The notes beneath the pieces were generated by a model, which worked only from the letters and a program-made list of their open reading frames with translations, did not search any database and had not been told where the DNA came from. Positions 18,268 to 26,622 of a DNA stretch of 64,000 nt are shown here, in pieces. Location of the stretch: positions 399,880 through 463,879 of the forward strand of contig NZ_MPOB01000002.1 of NCBI RefSeq assembly GCF_002148795.1. The letters run 5' to 3'. Position 1 is the first letter of the stretch, and every line of letters begins with the position of its first letter. The translations under genes were made by a program, and so were the position numbers. The stretch comes from Oceanibaculum nanhaiense (GTDB taxonomy: Bacteria > Pseudomonadota > Alphaproteobacteria > Oceanibaculales > Oceanibaculaceae).

Positions 18268-19452
18268 ATGTGGCGCGAGATTCCCTATATGCCGTTGTTC
18301 GCCACCCTGTTCGTGCAGGCGCTGGCGACCATGTCGGCCTATTCGATTCCGGCTGCCGCCCCGGCGATTGCCGCCGATGTCGGCGTCGATGGCGCGCGGG
18401 TCGGGCTGTTCATCTCCATCGTCTATGGCGTGGGCATTTTCTCCGCCGTGCTGAGCCCCAGCTTCGTGCACCGGTTCGGCGCGGTGCGGGTCAGTCAGGT
18501 CATCCTGGTCTGCACCATCATCATGCTGCTGACGGCGGCATTGGGCGGTACGGCGGGCGCCATCGCGCTGGGCGGCGTGCTGCTGGGCTTCGCCTATGGC
18601 GCGACGGCGCCTTCCAGTTCGCACCTGCTCATCAGCCGTACCCCGGTGCGGCTGCGCAACCTGGTCTTTTCCATCCGGCAGATCGGCGTGCCGCTGGGCG
18701 GTGTCATGGGCGGGCTGCTGGTGCCGCCGCTGGTGCTGGGCTTCGACTGGCAGACAGCCCTTCTGGTGCAGCTTGGCCCGGCCATTCTGCTGCTGGTGCT
18801 GCTGCAGGCGATGCGCACGGAATATGATGCCGACCGCGACGTGGCGCGCGCCCTGACGCGTGGCAATGCGCTGGCCCCCTTGCGGCTGCTGGTCGAGCTG
18901 CCGGAGGTGCGCACCCTGTGCATCGCCATGTTCTGCTATGCCGGCGCGCAGCTCTGCTTCATCGCCTTCATGGCGGTGCATCTGACCAGCATGGCGGAGA
19001 TGAGCCTGATCCGCGCCGGGCAGGCGCTGGCGATGTTCCAGGTCGCCGGTGTGATCTCCCGCCCGATCTGGGGCTGGATGGCGGATAATGTGATCTCCGC
19101 CCGGCTGCTGCTGGCACTGCATGGCATTGTCATGGCCGGCACGGCGCTGGCCGCCGGGCAGTTCGGCGCCGACTGGTCCTATGCGCTGATCCTGCTGGTC
19201 TGCGCGGTGGCGGGGGCGACGGCCAGCGGCTTCACCGGCATCGCCTTCGCCGAATATGCGCGCATCGGCGGGCCGGGCCGCACGGCGGAATCCAGCGGGC
19301 TGGCCGCCGCCATGATGTTCCTCGGCGTGATGTCGATGCCGGCCATCTTCAGCGTGTTGATCGCCTCGGGCCAGAGCTATGGCGTGGCCTATGGCGCGGT
19401 CGCCATCGTGACGGGGCTTAGCGGCCTGATGCTGCTGCGCCGCGCCGGCTGA
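18268..19452 (+). CDS. MFS transporter
   Basis: Major facilitator superfamily carrier, 394 residues, about 12 predicted membrane segments. ATG 18268 was chosen because the frame further upstream lies inside the previous coding sequence. Seen: an N-terminal MPLFATLFVQALATMSAYS segment, the loop-2 region SPSFVHRFGAVRVSQ, SIRQIGVPLGGVMGG in helix 5 and ISRPIWGWMADN in the second half, where the repeated motif A would lie. It resembles the CynX/NarK-like or YbfB-like branches. The substrate cannot be inferred. It forms a pair with the upstream secreted protein. Confidence 0.85.
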   Translation: MWREIPYMPLFATLFVQALATMSAYSIPAAAPAIAADVGVDGARVGLFISIVYGVGIFSAVLSPSFVHRFGAVRVSQVILVCTIIMLLTAALGGTAGAIALGGVLLGFAYGATAPSSSHLLISRTPVRLRNLVFSIRQIGVPLGGVMGGLLVPPLVLGFDWQTALLVQLGPAILLLVLLQAMRTEYDADRDVARALTRGNALAPLRLLVELPEVRTLCIAMFCYAGAQLCFIAFMAVHLTSMAEMSLIRAGQALAMFQVAGVISRPIWGWMADNVISARLLLALHGIVMAGTALAAGQFGADWSYALILLVCAVAGATASGFTGIAFAEYARIGGPGRTAESSGLAAAMMFLGVMSMPAIFSVLIASGQSYGVAYGAVAIVTGLSGLMLLRRAG

Positions 19453-19514
19453 CCGGCCGCCCTGGGGCAAGGCGCTTGAGCAGTTGCATATGCGCTGTTT
19501 TGCATGATCTGCAC

Positions 19515-19555
19515 TGCACAAAATTTTGGCAAAAAAATTGTGCATCTGCTATATG
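19515..19555 (+). promoter_or_regulatory. promoter with overlapping palindromic operator upstream of the pot-like operon
   Basis: TGCACAA (19515-19521) faces TTGTGCA (19538-19544) in an AT-rich 30-base dyad in which 12 of 15 arm positions pair. A possible -35 TTGGCA (19526-19531) and -10 TATATG (19550-19555), 18 bases apart, overlap it. The position fits a repressor site. The remaining leader to 19688 is AT-rich and holds another hairpin, GCTTAC/GTAAGC (19633-19650). The cognate regulator is unknown. Confidence 0.5.
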
Positions 19556-19688
19556 AGCGCAATAATATTACGTAAATTCAACTAGATAAATTTTTTTCAG
19601 AAAGACTCGCCCGTCAGGAAAATGTGTTTTACGCTTACAACTTAGTAAGCAAAAACAACAAGCGAACGACGTAACAGGTGGGCTCTGG

Positions 19689-20816
19689 ATGGTAGATGCA
19701 GCGGTGCCGGAAGCGTCCCTCTCCGGCGCGAAGACACAATCGCATTCCCTGTCGCTTCGCCGGCTGCGCAAGGTCTATGGCGACCTCGCCGCGGTGGACG
19801 ATGTCAGCTTCGAGGTCGAGCGCGGCAAGTTCCTGACGCTGCTGGGCCCCTCCGGTTCCGGCAAGACAACCATCCTGATGTCGATCGCCGGCTTCGTGCA
19901 GCCGACGGCGGGGCTGATCCTGCTGGACGACAAGGACATCACCGCGCTGCCGCCGGACAAGCGGAATTTCGGCATGGTGTTCCAGGGCTATGCCCTGTTC
20001 CCGCATATGAGCGTCGAGGACAATATCTGGTTCCCCCTGCGGGTGCGCGGGGTGAAGCGCGCGGAGGCGCGCAAGAGCGTCATGGCCTCGCTGGAGCTGG
20101 TGCAGATGGCGCATCTCGCCAAGCGCCTGCCGGGCCAGCTGTCGGGCGGCCAGCAGCAGCGCGTGGCGCTGGCCCGCGCGCTGGTGTTCCAGCCCGACCT
20201 GCTGCTGCTCGACGAGCCGCTGTCGGCGCTCGACAAGAAGCTGCGCGCCGACCTGCAGTGGGAGCTGAAATCCCTGCATAACCGGCTGGGCGCCACTTTC
20301 ATCTATGTGACGCACGACCAGGAGGAGGCGTTGTCCATGTCGGACGACATCATCATCCTGCGCGACGGCAAGATCGAGCAGATGGGTGGCCCCGGCGATC
20401 TGTACGAGCGCCCGGCGACCCGCTTCGTCGCCGACTTCCTGGGTAAGAGCAACTTCATCAACGGCACGGTCGCGGGCACCGAGTCCGGCAGCTTCACCTA
20501 CACCGCCGGCGGCCATGCGCTGGTGCAGGCGGGGGCGGCGGAACCCGTCGGTCCGGATGGTTCGGTGCTGATCGCGCTGCGCCCGGAGAAGCTGTTCGTC
20601 AGCCAGGCCGAACCGGCCACGCGCAACCGCGTGCCCGGCACCATCGACGCCTTCAACTATTACGGCGCCAACTATCACTTCCAGGTGCGCACCCAGGCGC
20701 TGGGCGATCTGATCGTCACCGCGCCGGCCTGGAAATGCGAGGTCGATCCCGCCATCGGCAATCAGGTCTGGCTGGGCTGGGAGCCGGACGCCTCGGTGGT
20801 GGTGCGCGACAACTGA
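19689..20816 (+). CDS. ABC transporter ATP-binding protein, PotA type
   Basis: ATPase of a polyamine/iron/opine-type importer (POPT family), 375 residues. Seen: Walker A GPSGSGKTTILMSIAG near residue 55, the Q-loop MVFQGYALFPHMSVEDN, signature LSGGQQQRVALARAL, Walker B LLLLDEPLSALDKKLR, switch VTHDQEEAL, then the TOBE domain near residues 290-370 (ALRPEKLFV). First gene of the order ATPase, binding protein, permease, permease. The amidinotransferase and ureohydrolase genes downstream suggest a guanidino compound or polyamine as substrate. Confidence 0.92.
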   Translation: MVDAAVPEASLSGAKTQSHSLSLRRLRKVYGDLAAVDDVSFEVERGKFLTLLGPSGSGKTTILMSIAGFVQPTAGLILLDDKDITALPPDKRNFGMVFQGYALFPHMSVEDNIWFPLRVRGVKRAEARKSVMASLELVQMAHLAKRLPGQLSGGQQQRVALARALVFQPDLLLLDEPLSALDKKLRADLQWELKSLHNRLGATFIYVTHDQEEALSMSDDIIILRDGKIEQMGGPGDLYERPATRFVADFLGKSNFINGTVAGTESGSFTYTAGGHALVQAGAAEPVGPDGSVLIALRPEKLFVSQAEPATRNRVPGTIDAFNYYGANYHFQVRTQALGDLIVTAPAWKCEVDPAIGNQVWLGWEPDASVVVRDN

Positions 20817-20886
20817 ACGATAGAGAACGACCCGGACAACGGGTTGGAGCGACAGGGACAACACGTAAAAGCAGAGGAGACCGGTT

Positions 20887-22077
20887 ATGAAATCGCGCAA
20901 GGATCTGAGCAAGACGCTCTATGAGAAGGATCTGTATCCCGACGAGCAGTCCTTCGCCGAGGATTGTGCCGCCATTGCCGCCGAAAAGCTGGCGCGCGGC
21001 GAGATCGGCCGCCGCAGCTTCGTGAAGGCGCTGGGCCTGCTGGGCCTGGCCCCGGTCGCGCTGAAGCTGGGCACCGGCAGTGCCGCCGCCCAGGCCAAGG
21101 AGCTGGTGGTGGTGAACTGGGGCGGCCCGGCGGTCGAGGCCTATGCCAAGGCGTTCGGCGCGCCGTTCGAGGCGGCCAGCGGCACCAAGGTGGTGATCGA
21201 CGGCACCGGCCCGCTCGGCTCCAAGATCCGCGCCATGGTCGAGGCCAAGGCGGTGACCTGGGACGTGTGCGACACCGGTACCGGCACCACGCTGGTGCTG
21301 CAGACGCATGACGTGCTGGAGCCCATCGACTATGCCATCGTGGACAAGGCCAAGATGGCGCCGGAATTCGCCTATGAGTATGGCTGCGCCAATTACATGT
21401 TCAGCTTCGTGCTGACCTACAACAAGGCCAAGCTGTCAGCGGCGCCGAAGGACTGGAAGGATTTCTGGGACCTGGCGAAGTTCCCCGGCGGCCGCACCCT
21501 GCGCAAGCAGCCCAACGGCATGCTGGAGGCCTGCATGCTGGCGGCCGGCAAGTCGCACAAGGACGTCTATCCGATCGACCTGAACCTTGCCATGAGCAAG
21601 CTGAAGGAGATCAAGAAGGATGTGGTCGCCTGGGGTTCCGGCTCGCAGAGCCAGGAGCTGTTCCGCACCGGCGAGGTGGTGATGGGCAATATCTGGCATA
21701 CCCGCGCCAATCTGCTGACCCGCGACATGGGCGGCGACATCGCCTGGCTGTGGCAGGACGGAATCGTCACGTCGGGCATGTGGAACGTGCCGAAGGGCAA
21801 TCCGGCCGGCAAGGAGACGGCGATGAAGTTCATCGCCTCGGCGCAGGACCCGGCCGGCCAGATCGAGCTGTTCAAGGCGATGGGCAATGGCCCGGCCAAC
21901 CCGGCCGCCGCCGACATGGTGCCCGCCGACATGAAACACATCGATCCGGGCCAGCCGGAGAACCTGAAGCTGCAGGTGCTGCAGAATGGCTACTGGTATC
22001 AGGAGCCGAGCGGCAAGGGCAGCCTGACCAACGACGAACTGGCCCGCGAGATGTGGCTGGACACGCTGTCCTCGTAA
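20887..22077 (+). CDS. PotD/PotF-like substrate-binding protein with Tat-type signal
   Basis: Extracytoplasmic binding protein of the importer, 396 residues. The N-terminus is unusual for the family: about 40 charged residues come before GRRSFVKALGLLGLAPVALK, a twin-arginine-type signal with an SAAAQA cleavage region near residue 70. The mature part shows LVVVNWGGPAVEAYAKAFG and the later VTSGMWNVPKGNPAGKETA region of spermidine/putrescine-binding proteins. GCAGAGGAGACCGG before ATG 20887 is a strong ribosome site. Export as a folded protein is inferred only from the motif. Confidence 0.88.
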   Translation: MKSRKDLSKTLYEKDLYPDEQSFAEDCAAIAAEKLARGEIGRRSFVKALGLLGLAPVALKLGTGSAAAQAKELVVVNWGGPAVEAYAKAFGAPFEAASGTKVVIDGTGPLGSKIRAMVEAKAVTWDVCDTGTGTTLVLQTHDVLEPIDYAIVDKAKMAPEFAYEYGCANYMFSFVLTYNKAKLSAAPKDWKDFWDLAKFPGGRTLRKQPNGMLEACMLAAGKSHKDVYPIDLNLAMSKLKEIKKDVVAWGSGSQSQELFRTGEVVMGNIWHTRANLLTRDMGGDIAWLWQDGIVTSGMWNVPKGNPAGKETAMKFIASAQDPAGQIELFKAMGNGPANPAAADMVPADMKHIDPGQPENLKLQVLQNGYWYQEPSGKGSLTNDELAREMWLDTLSS

Positions 22078-22098
22078 CGGCGCTTTCTGTTGCCTCGC

Positions 22099-22129
22099 AC
22101 CCGGTTGGCGCCCTTTGGGGCCGCCGGGT
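22099..22129 (+). terminator. hairpin between binding-protein and permease genes
   Basis: ACCCGG (22099-22104) pairs with CCGGGT (22124-22129), with further G/C pairing inside and no poly-T after it. Such hairpins often protect the abundant binding-protein transcript and lower permease expression; a complete stop is unlikely because the permease genes follow at once. Confidence 0.45.
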
Positions 22130-22168
22130 TGATCTGACGTAGAAAAGAGAGCATCGGCGGGATTTCGG

Positions 22169-23005
22169 ATGCTGACCTCGCAACGCAATACCTATTGGCT
22201 GCTGATCGCGCCCGCGGTCCTGCTGATGCTCATCTTCTATATCTATCCGCTGTTCCAGGTGCTGTGGATCAGCGTGACCGAGCCCTATCCGGGCCTGCAG
22301 AATTACGAGGCGCTGCTGACGCGCCCGCTGCTGCACCGCATCTGGCTGACCACCCTGCGCATCTGCGCCATCACCACCATCATCACGGTGGTGCTGGGCT
22401 ATCTCGTCGCCTATGCGATGGTGCATGTGAAGCAGACCCAGCGCGCCTGGATGATGTTCTGCATCCTGCTGACCTTCTGGCTCAGCGTGCTTATCCGCGC
22501 CTTCGCCTGGGTCATGCTGCTGCGCAACGAAGGGCTGGTGAACCAGGGCTTGATGGCGCTGGGGCTGATCTCCGAGCCGCTGCCGCTGGTGCGCAACGAA
22601 TTCGGCGTGATCCTCGGCATGGTGCATTTCATGCTGCCGCTGGCGGTGCTGCCGATCTTCTCCAACATGTCCGGCATCGACGGGCGCTATGTCTCGGCGG
22701 CGCGCGGGCTGGGGGCGTCGCCGATCGGCGCCTTCCTGCACATCTATCTGCCGCTCAGCAAGCCGGGGCTGATCGCGGCGACCATCCTGGTCTTCGTGTT
22801 CTCGCTGGGCTTCTTCATCACGCCCGCCATTCTGGGCGGCGGCAAGGTGGTGATGATCTCCGAATATATCCGCGTCAGCTTCGAGGAGACGTTGCGCTGG
22901 GGGCAGGCGACCATGCTGGCCTCGACGCTGCTGTTCGCGGTGCTGCTGACGCTGGCGCTGGTGGCGCGCTTCGTCGATCTTAAAAAAGTGTTCGGGGCGC
23001 GATGA
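22169..23005 (+). CDS. ABC transporter permease, PotB type
   Basis: Inner-membrane subunit, 278 residues, six predicted membrane segments. Seen: NTYWLLIAPAVLLMLIFYIY at the N-terminus, a short periplasmic loop, the core permease domain from about residue 65, and the EAA loop as YVSAARGLGASPIGAFLHIY near residue 185. It overlaps the next permease gene by four bases (ATGATGA), so the pair is translationally coupled. Paired 1:1 with the PotC-type subunit. Confidence 0.92.
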   Translation: MLTSQRNTYWLLIAPAVLLMLIFYIYPLFQVLWISVTEPYPGLQNYEALLTRPLLHRIWLTTLRICAITTIITVVLGYLVAYAMVHVKQTQRAWMMFCILLTFWLSVLIRAFAWVMLLRNEGLVNQGLMALGLISEPLPLVRNEFGVILGMVHFMLPLAVLPIFSNMSGIDGRYVSAARGLGASPIGAFLHIYLPLSKPGLIAATILVFVFSLGFFITPAILGGGKVVMISEYIRVSFEETLRWGQATMLASTLLFAVLLTLALVARFVDLKKVFGAR

Positions 23006-23835
23006 TGAAGGGCGATTTCCGCGAAACCTTCGGGCGGGGCATGGTGCTGGGCGGCGCCTGGACGGTGCTGGCTTTCCTGGTGCTGCCGATGGTGGTGGTG
23101 ATCCCGGTCTCGATCACCGACCAGTATTATTTGTCGCTGCCGCAGGACGGCGTGTCGCTGCAGCATTACGCCGCCTTCTTCAGCAACGACATCTGGCTGT
23201 CTGCTACCGGCCAGAGCATCGTGATCGCGGTCGCCTCGACAATCGCCGCCGTGGTGCTGGGCACGCTGTGCGCCATTGGCTGCTGGCGGCTGTCCACCAA
23301 CGCGTCGGAGGCGGTGCGCACCTTCATGCTGATCCCGATCATCGTGCCGACCATCGTGCAGGCGCTGGCGATGTACCGGTTCTGGATCGATCTCCGGCTG
23401 CTGGATTCCTATCTCGGCGTCATCCTGGCGCACACGCTGGTCGCGATCCCCTATGTGATCATCACGGTGTCCGCCTCGCTGGCCAATTTCGACGTGCGGC
23501 TGGAACAGGCGGCGCGCAGCCTGGGGGCGTCGATGAGCGAGACCATCCGCCTGGTCATCATGCCGCGCATCATGCCGGGCATGCTGTCGGGGGCGATCTT
23601 CGCCTTCACCATCTCCTTCGACGAGATCGTGATGGTGCTGTTCCTGACCAGCCGCAACATCTACACACTGCCGAAGCGCATCTGGGACGGCATCGAGGAC
23701 CATCTCGACCCCACCATCGCCGCCGTCGCCACGCTTCTCATCATCGTTACGCTGGCGCTGCTGCTGTTCGAGCTGTGGTCGCGCCAGCGCCGGGCTGCGC
23801 GCCTGAAGGCGTTGGCCGCCGAGGGCGGGGAATAA
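23002..23835 (+). CDS. ABC transporter permease, PotC type
   Basis: Second permease, 277 residues. Two in-frame ATGs (23002 and 23005) are possible; the first overlaps the upstream stop. Seen: TVLAFLVLPMVVVIPVSITD at the first membrane segment, the core permease domain, and the EAA loop as LEQAARSLGASMSETIRLV near residue 168. It ends in a basic tail SRQRRAARLKALA. The order ATPase, binding protein, permease, permease is common in Rhodospirillales and Rhizobiales importers for polyamines and related compounds. Confidence 0.92.
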   Translation: MMKGDFRETFGRGMVLGGAWTVLAFLVLPMVVVIPVSITDQYYLSLPQDGVSLQHYAAFFSNDIWLSATGQSIVIAVASTIAAVVLGTLCAIGCWRLSTNASEAVRTFMLIPIIVPTIVQALAMYRFWIDLRLLDSYLGVILAHTLVAIPYVIITVSASLANFDVRLEQAARSLGASMSETIRLVIMPRIMPGMLSGAIFAFTISFDEIVMVLFLTSRNIYTLPKRIWDGIEDHLDPTIAAVATLLIIVTLALLLFELWSRQRRAARLKALAAEGGE

Positions 23836-23883
23836 CACCCGCCGGCAATCAAAACGCTCCACCACAGGAAGAGGAAATACCCC

Positions 23884-24894
23884 ATGGGTGCCGTCAGCGA
23901 GTTCGAATATCGCTACAACATGACGATGAAGATTTTCCACTCGCACGCCGAGCCGGCGTTCGAGACGCCGCAGCAGCAGGAGACGGTGTGGGGGCAGCAG
24001 TGGGGCTGCGACAATGATGTGGGCCAGCTGCGCAAGGTGCTGATGCACCGGCCGGGCGAGGAGATGAACATCATCGACCCGTCCAAGCGCATCGAGGAGC
24101 TGGGCAGCTATGGCGATGTCGAGGGCCAGACCTGGTACTGGCGCGGCGACGTGATCCCGTCGCTGGAGGAACAGCAGGCCCAGCATGACGCGCTGGCCGA
24201 CACGCTGCGCAAGGAAGGTGTCGAGGTCATCTATCTGAAGCGCTGCGCGCCGGGGCGGCACAAATCGATCTATACCCGCGATTCGGTGATCGGGGTGAAG
24301 GGCGGCGCCATCGTCACCCGCCTTGGCCCCATCGTGCGGCGCGGCGAGGAAGCGCCGGCGACCGAGACGCTGGCCGCCATCGGCATGCCGATCCTGCGCA
24401 CCATCCACGGCACCGGCCTGATGGAGGGCGGCAGCTTCGCCTGGCTGAAGCCGGGGATCGCCGCCGTCGGCCGCTCCAACCGGGTGAATGAGGAAGGCAC
24501 GCGCCAGGTCGAGGAGGTGCTGAAGGCACAGGGCTGCGAGTTGCTGCGCGTGGACCTGACCGGCTACCGCCTGCATATCGACGGCAATCTGGTGATGATC
24601 GATGTCGATACCGCGATCATCAACCCGACGCAGCTGCCCTTCTGGTTCCTGGAGAAGCTGAAGGAGCTGGGCATCCGCACCATCGATGTCAGCCCGGACG
24701 ATCCCTCGGGCGCCGTCAACTGCATCGCCGTGCGGCCGGGCCGCGTGGTGATGGAGGCGAACCTGTCGCCGCGCACCGCCGACAAGCTGGACAAGCTGGG
24801 CATCGAGATCGTCGATGTGAAATACGACAAGATCTGGCTCGGCGGCGGCGGCATCCACTGCTCGACCAGCCCGCTGGTCCGCGATTCCATCTAA
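23884..24894 (+). CDS. amidinotransferase/DDAH/arginine-deiminase superfamily enzyme
   Basis: Guanidino-modifying enzyme of the pentein fold, 336 residues, probably cytoplasmic. The Cys-His-acid set is visible: GTGLMEGGSFAWL (acidic region near residue 180), YRLHIDGNLVMID (His-x-Asp near residue 228) and GGGGIHCSTSPLVRDS with the catalytic cysteine near residue 325. The layout fits dimethylarginine dimethylaminohydrolase or a related deiminase/amidinotransferase; glycine amidinotransferase itself is longer. AAGAGGAAAT precedes ATG 23884. The first 25 residues (GAVSEFEYRYNMTMK) are not typical of the fold, and ATG 23920 is a possible later start. It sits directly behind the polyamine-type importer, so it is the likely first enzyme acting on the imported guanidino compound. 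Confidence 0.82.
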   Translation: MGAVSEFEYRYNMTMKIFHSHAEPAFETPQQQETVWGQQWGCDNDVGQLRKVLMHRPGEEMNIIDPSKRIEELGSYGDVEGQTWYWRGDVIPSLEEQQAQHDALADTLRKEGVEVIYLKRCAPGRHKSIYTRDSVIGVKGGAIVTRLGPIVRRGEEAPATETLAAIGMPILRTIHGTGLMEGGSFAWLKPGIAAVGRSNRVNEEGTRQVEEVLKAQGCELLRVDLTGYRLHIDGNLVMIDVDTAIINPTQLPFWFLEKLKELGIRTIDVSPDDPSGAVNCIAVRPGRVVMEANLSPRTADKLDKLGIEIVDVKYDKIWLGGGGIHCSTSPLVRDSI

Positions 24895-24903
24895 GGGGCT
24901 GAC

Positions 24904-25617
24904 ATGACCTTCTCTCTCGTCGCGCGCTGTGGCCGAACCGGTGAGATCGGCGCGGTCATCTCCACCTCTAACCTCGCGGTCGGCAGCCGCTGCGTCTATC
25001 TGAAGTCCGGCGTCGGCGGCTTCCTGACCCAGCACCGTACCGACCCCAGGCTGGGGCCGCGCGGCATCGCCCTGCTTCAGGATGGTGCCACCGCCGCCGA
25101 GGCGATGGCCGCCGTGGTCGCCAGCACGAAGGATATCGGCTGGCGCCAGCTTGCCTGCGTCGATCGGCACGGCAACACCGCCTTCCACCATGGCGACAGG
25201 ATTTATTCGATCCGGGCCGAATGCCAGGCGCCGGGCGTCGTCGCCATCGGCAACATCATCGACAATCCCGAGGTGCCGAAGGCGATGGTTGCGGCCTTCA
25301 CCGCCGATCCGTCGCTGGAGATTGCCGAGCGCCTGCTGCGCGCCATCGAGGCGGGCGAGGCGGCGGGCGGCGAGACCGGCACGGTGCATGCCGCGCAGAT
25401 GATCGCCATCGGCGAGAACAGCTTCCCGCTGTTCGACCTGCGCATCGATTATTCGGAGACGCCGCTGCCCGACCTGCGCCGGCTGTGGGAACGCTACCGG
25501 GCGGAGGCGGCGGGCTTCGCCGTGCGCGTGCTGGACCCGGACAGCGTGCCGCCGCAGCAGGATCTGTACGACGCGGCGCAGGCGCGCATGAAGGAGCTGG
25601 GAATCAGCTACACATGA
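24904..25617 (+). CDS. DUF1028 family protein
   Basis: 237 residues. DUF1028 proteins have an Ntn-hydrolase-like fold but no firmly established reaction as far as I know. Seen: the family N-terminus TFSLVARCGRTGEIGAVIST, where the residue after processing might act as nucleophile, VGGFLTQHRTDPRLGPRG, and WRQLACVDRHGNTAFHHGD. No signal peptide. It starts 9 bases after the DDAH-like gene and overlaps the ureohydrolase start (ATGA), so the three are tightly coupled. An amide- or gamma-glutamyl-cleaving step in the same pathway is a reasonable guess from position only. Confidence 0.85.
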   Translation: MTFSLVARCGRTGEIGAVISTSNLAVGSRCVYLKSGVGGFLTQHRTDPRLGPRGIALLQDGATAAEAMAAVVASTKDIGWRQLACVDRHGNTAFHHGDRIYSIRAECQAPGVVAIGNIIDNPEVPKAMVAAFTADPSLEIAERLLRAIEAGEAAGGETGTVHAAQMIAIGENSFPLFDLRIDYSETPLPDLRRLWERYRAEAAGFAVRVLDPDSVPPQQDLYDAAQARMKELGISYT

Positions 25618-26582
25618 CCGAGAAGCTGCCTGAGACGCTGTTCCGGACCATCGGCACCTATCTCGGCGTGCCGCAGACGCTGGACCTGACCGGCGCGAAG
25701 GCGGCGGTGATCGGCCTGCCCTTCGATTGCGGCCGGCACCCCCGGCGCGTCGGCGCCCGGCTGGGGCCGGCGGCGATCCGCTATATGTCCACCGACATGG
25801 TGCGGCATTACCGCCCCGACGATCCCGGCGATTTCGACCCTGTCCGTGCGCTGGGGCTGGTCGATTGCGGCGATGTGCCGGTGGTCTCGGCGGAGGTCGA
25901 ATCCTCGGTCGAGACGATGACGGCGGCGATCTCGGCGGTGGTGGAGCGGGGCGTCGTGCCGATCTGCATGGGCGGCGATGGCGTCATCAGCCTGCCGCAG
26001 ATGCAGGCGCTCAGCCGGAAATATCCCGACCTCTGCGTGCTGCATTTCGATTCCCACACCGACGCCTATCCCGAAGCCGGCAACGAGAGCGAGATCAACC
26101 CCGCCACCACCTTTGCCTGTGCGGTGCAGAAGGGCTATGTGGATGCCAGCCGGTCGATCCATTTCGGCCTGCGCGGCTTCACCTATGTGCCGCGCGTGTT
26201 CGACTACACGCAAGGCCTCGGCTACCAGACCATCCCCATCGAGGCGCTGGAGAGCGAGGGCGTCGCCGGCCTTGCCAAACGCTTCAAGGACACGGTTGGC
26301 GACCGCCCGGTCTTCCTGTGCTTCGACATGGATTTCTTCGATCCCTCGGCGGCCCCCGGCGTCTTCACTCCGGCCTGGGGCGGGGCGACGGCGCGCGAGG
26401 GGCTGGCGCTCCTGCGCGCCCTGAAGGGTATCAATTTCGTCGGCTTCGACGTGAACACGCTGACGCCGGGCGCCGATCTGAAGGGCCAGACCGCCTGGCT
26501 CGCCGCCACGGTCATGCTCGAATTCTGCTACCTCGCCTGCGATGCGCTGGGCCTGACACCGGAGGGTGGGTCGGCTTATTGA
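25614..26582 (+). CDS. ureohydrolase (agmatinase/arginase family) with altered metal motif
   Basis: 322 residues. The family hydrolyses guanidino compounds to urea and an amine at a two-manganese site. Seen: D146-S-H148-T-D150 in HFDSHTDAYPE and D238-M-D240 in CFDMDFFDPSAAPG, so five of six usual ligands are present. The sixth, the histidine of the GGDH motif, is replaced by glycine (G123 in MGGDGVISLP). ATG 25614 overlaps the upstream stop codon; the longer open frame lies inside the DUF1028 gene. Agmatinase and guanidinobutyrase are the closest names, but the missing ligand makes the activity and even metal count uncertain. The neighbours support a guanidino substrate. Confidence 0.85.
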   Translation: MTEKLPETLFRTIGTYLGVPQTLDLTGAKAAVIGLPFDCGRHPRRVGARLGPAAIRYMSTDMVRHYRPDDPGDFDPVRALGLVDCGDVPVVSAEVESSVETMTAAISAVVERGVVPICMGGDGVISLPQMQALSRKYPDLCVLHFDSHTDAYPEAGNESEINPATTFACAVQKGYVDASRSIHFGLRGFTYVPRVFDYTQGLGYQTIPIEALESEGVAGLAKRFKDTVGDRPVFLCFDMDFFDPSAAPGVFTPAWGGATAREGLALLRALKGINFVGFDVNTLTPGADLKGQTAWLAATVMLEFCYLACDALGLTPEGGSAY

Positions 26583-26589
26583 GCCGCAA

Positions 26590-26612
26590 CCCTCTCCCGC
26601 TAGGGGAGAGGG
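26590..26612. terminator. hairpin between convergent genes
   Basis: CCCTCTCCC (26590-26598) pairs with GGGAGAGGG (26604-26612) around a five-base loop. It lies eight bases after the ureohydrolase stop and 11 bases before the end of the convergent methyltransferase gene. There is no long T-run. It also resembles the CCTCGCCCC/GGGGAGAGG palindrome at 12300-12322 and may be a dispersed repeat used as a two-way terminator. Confidence 0.55.
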
Positions 26613-26622
26613 AAAGACAGAA

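Noticed and set aside
23884..24894. Naming the enzyme arginine deiminase (arcA)
   Set aside because: Length and motifs fit the wider pentein family; arcA proteins are about 400 residues with different core motifs.
22744..25389. 881-codon open frame on the minus strand
   Set aside because: It is antisense to two permease genes, the DDAH-like gene and DUF1028. Its composition is the His/Arg/Gln-rich pattern expected from antisense GC-rich coding DNA, and no family motif was seen.
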